Below, piece by piece: positions 6,421 to 7,642 of a stretch of 7,642 bases of DNA (position 1 is the stretch's first letter; each line of letters starts with the position of its first letter). The position numbers and the translations under genes are program-made. The notes below the pieces were generated by a model. It did no database searches, had not been told where the DNA came from, and was given only the letters and a program-made list of their open reading frames with translations. Origin of the DNA: Halomonas sp. (GTDB lineage Bacteria > Pseudomonadota > Gammaproteobacteria > Pseudomonadales > Halomonadaceae); contig PWIZ01000138.1 in NCBI GenBank assembly GCA_003560175.1, forward strand, positions 1-7,642, written 5' to 3'.

Positions 6421-6455
6421 ATCTCTATCATCCCACCGGACAGGCGAGGTCGACG

Positions 6456-6749
6456 TTGAACGAGCAATCACCCCAGGATGTGGCACTGCGCAAGCGGCTC
6501 CAGTGGCACTCCCGCCGCGGCATGTGGGAGCTGGACCTGCTGTTGGTCCCCTTTCTCGAGCAGCGTTACGACAATCTCGATGAAGCCGATCGGGAGGTGT
6601 TTCGTGATCTGATCGACGAGGAAGATCAGGATCTGTTCATGTGGCTGATGCGCCGCGAGTGGCCGGAGGACCCGGACCGGCGCCGCATCGTGCAGATGAT
6701 CATCGAGCATGCCGAAAGCGCCGACAGCATTGGGCATCGTCCCGTCTAG
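6456..6749 (+). CDS. sdhE: FAD assembly factor SdhE
   Basis: SdhE (YgfY, formerly CptB) promotes covalent attachment of FAD to the flavoprotein subunits SdhA and FrdA of succinate dehydrogenase and fumarate reductase, in the cytoplasm. The 97-residue product is a small helical protein. It has the invariant RGxxE motif as RGMWE at 21-25 and the acidic segment EEDQDLFMWL at 55-64. A TTG start is chosen: GGCGAGG lies about six bases upstream, the promoter -10 lies 36 bases upstream, and family homology begins about ten residues in. An in-frame ATG at 6369 is upstream of the promoter and gives a non-homologous N-terminus. The protein is slightly longer than E. coli SdhE (88). Its 3' end overlaps ygfX by 41 bases, as in the coupled sdhE-ygfX pair of enterobacteria. 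Confidence 0.93.
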   Translation: MNEQSPQDVALRKRLQWHSRRGMWELDLLLVPFLEQRYDNLDEADREVFRDLIDEEDQDLFMWLMRREWPEDPDRRRIVQMIIEHAESADSIGHRPV

Positions 6750-7125
6750 GCTCTCCCTCCTCCTGCACGCCGTGCTGGGCGCCGTGGTGGCCGGCACGGC
6801 GCTGCTCCACGCGCCGGCTTGGTTGGGCGTGGCGGTCGCTGCAGCAATGCTGGCCGTCCTCCTGTATGGCGCCGGGCGATGCGTGAGAGGTGACCTGCGG
6901 GCAGTGTCGCTGGCCGGTGGGGGCGTGCGCTGGGAGTGGCGCGATGGTGCTTCGGTCCCCTGGCAGACGGTCTCCCTTTACTGCGACTATCTCGGTCCCT
7001 GGCTGATCGGCCTACGCCTCAACGGGCGTCGGCTATGGATCTGGCCGGACAGCAGTGACGCTGCCTCGCTATGGCGGCTGCGTCGTCTACTGGTACAGAG
7101 TCGTCAGTCAAGGTCTGCGAGATAA
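6709..7125 (+). CDS. ygfX: YgfX-like (CptA) small inner-membrane protein
   Basis: The 138-residue product matches the YgfX family in length (E. coli 135) and layout. Two membrane helices lie at about 15-35 and 38-55. A cytoplasmic domain follows with WEWRDG (75-80), PWLIGLRL (97-104), WPDSSD (112-117) and the closing RLRRLL (123-128). The family's function is debated. In E. coli it was described as a toxin acting on FtsZ and MreB with SdhE as antitoxin (CptAB). In Serratia the pair affects pigment production and YgfX binds SdhE. The ATG lies inside sdhE, 41 bases before the sdhE stop; no good ribosome site precedes it, so translation is probably coupled. TTG at 6730 is a possible alternative start. 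The last 22 bases overlap the end of the convergent nadB gene. Confidence 0.82.
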   Translation: MPKAPTALGIVPSRLSLLLHAVLGAVVAGTALLHAPAWLGVAVAAAMLAVLLYGAGRCVRGDLRAVSLAGGGVRWEWRDGASVPWQTVSLYCDYLGPWLIGLRLNGRRLWIWPDSSDAASLWRLRRLLVQSRQSRSAR

Positions 7126-7642
7126 ATCCGCGAGGGCTGCGGCATTCCCGGAGTGTGGTCGGGGCAGTCCGGGTTGAAGTGCAGGCCGCGGGACTCCCGC
7201 CGGGCGCGGGCGCTGGTCACGGTGAGCCGGGCAAGGCGCAGTGCTTGCCAAAGGCCTGCCAGCTCCGCACTGGTGGCGCTCACTTCCATCAGTGGGGCAA
7301 GTTCGCGCTGAAGTGCGTCCAGTTCCTCCGCGGCCTCGGCCAAGCCAGCGTCGCATCGCACGATGGCCACCCGGGTGCTCATGACTTGACGCATGCGCTG
7401 ACGAATCTCGTCCAGCGCCCGCGGATCCGCTTCCTGGCTGCCGGCCCCGAAGGGGCGCAGCGTGGCCGATTCGGTCACCTCGCCCCGCCGGGCCAGTGCC
7501 GCGGCACAGCTGCGCGCGAACACCAGGCACTCCAGCAGCGAGTTGCTGGCCATGCGGTTGGCGCCGTGCAGGCCGGTGCAGGCGACTTCGCCGATGGCGT
7601 AGAGGTTCGCCACCGTGGTCGCCCCGGTCAGGTCGGTGGACA
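7104..7642 (-). CDS. nadB: L-aspartate oxidase, C-terminal part (5' end outside the window)
   Basis: NadB is a cytoplasmic FAD enzyme that oxidises L-aspartate to iminoaspartate, which NadA converts to quinolinate for NAD synthesis. The last 178 residues of about 540 are visible. They start just before [20 protein letters not shown], the conserved FAD/substrate segment, and continue with NSLLECLVF, a helical C-terminal domain, and the family element RRESRGLHF near the end, closing with ADLD. The frame is open across the right edge. It converges on ygfX with a 22-base overlap. In Pseudomonas aeruginosa nadB also neighbours an sdhE gene, with algU (rpoE) on its other side; by analogy an rpoE/algU locus may lie to the right of this window, which cannot be checked here. 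Confidence 0.96.
   Translation of the reverse strand, partial: STDLTGATTVANLYAIGEVACTGLHGANRMASNSLLECLVFARSCAAALARRGEVTESATLRPFGAGSQEADPRALDEIRQRMRQVMSTRVAIVRCDAGLAEAAEELDALQRELAPLMEVSATSAELAGLWQALRLARLTVTSARARRESRGLHFNPDCPDHTPGMPQPSRIYLADLD

Overview
The window is a GC-rich stretch of chromosome from a gammaproteobacterium. It holds twelve housekeeping genes, ten complete and two cut by the window edges. The proteins look most like those of the Halomonadaceae (Halomonas, Chromohalobacter), with Pseudomonas next. That placement rests on recalled protein similarity, on third codon positions rich in G and C, and on the sdhE-ygfX-nadB neighbourhood; no search was run. I see no phage, transposon, CRISPR array, tRNA, rRNA or toxin-antitoxin genes.

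Left part (1-2114, minus strand): groEL (3' end outside the window), groES and fxsA, in the order fxsA > groES > groEL also known from E. coli. A near-consensus heat-shock (sigma-32) promoter lies between fxsA and groES. A second, weaker one with the same 13-base spacer lies just before fxsA. The groES-groEL spacer carries a 12-base direct repeat.

Middle part (2115-4417): a FabG/PhaB-like short-chain dehydrogenase on the plus strand, divergent from fxsA across a 228-base region with an imperfect inverted repeat. A strong GC hairpin then separates it from a small exported helix-hairpin-helix protein of the ComEA type (minus). Next is pyrF (plus), the last enzyme of UMP synthesis. The 253 bases between comEA and pyrF hold four good palindromes or inverted repeats. 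One of them sits inside a perfect extended -10 promoter for pyrF. That promoter also settles the pyrF start as a GTG.

Right part (4418-7642): ihfB-lapA-lapB on the minus strand probably form one transcription unit: the IHF beta subunit, then two inner-membrane proteins that control lipopolysaccharide synthesis. lapB converges on pyrF with only 4 bases between the stop codons, whereas in E. coli lapA-lapB-pyrF point the same way. Divergent from ihfB is an overlapping sdhE-ygfX pair, a flavinylation factor and a small membrane protein. ygfX overlaps the convergent nadB (L-aspartate oxidase), of which only the C-terminal third is visible.

No new multi-gene system is evident. The points of most interest are regulatory and architectural: the palindrome cluster upstream of pyrF and comEA, the paired heat-shock promoters, a run of seven G in the sdhE promoter spacer, and the rearranged order around pyrF, lapAB and ihfB.
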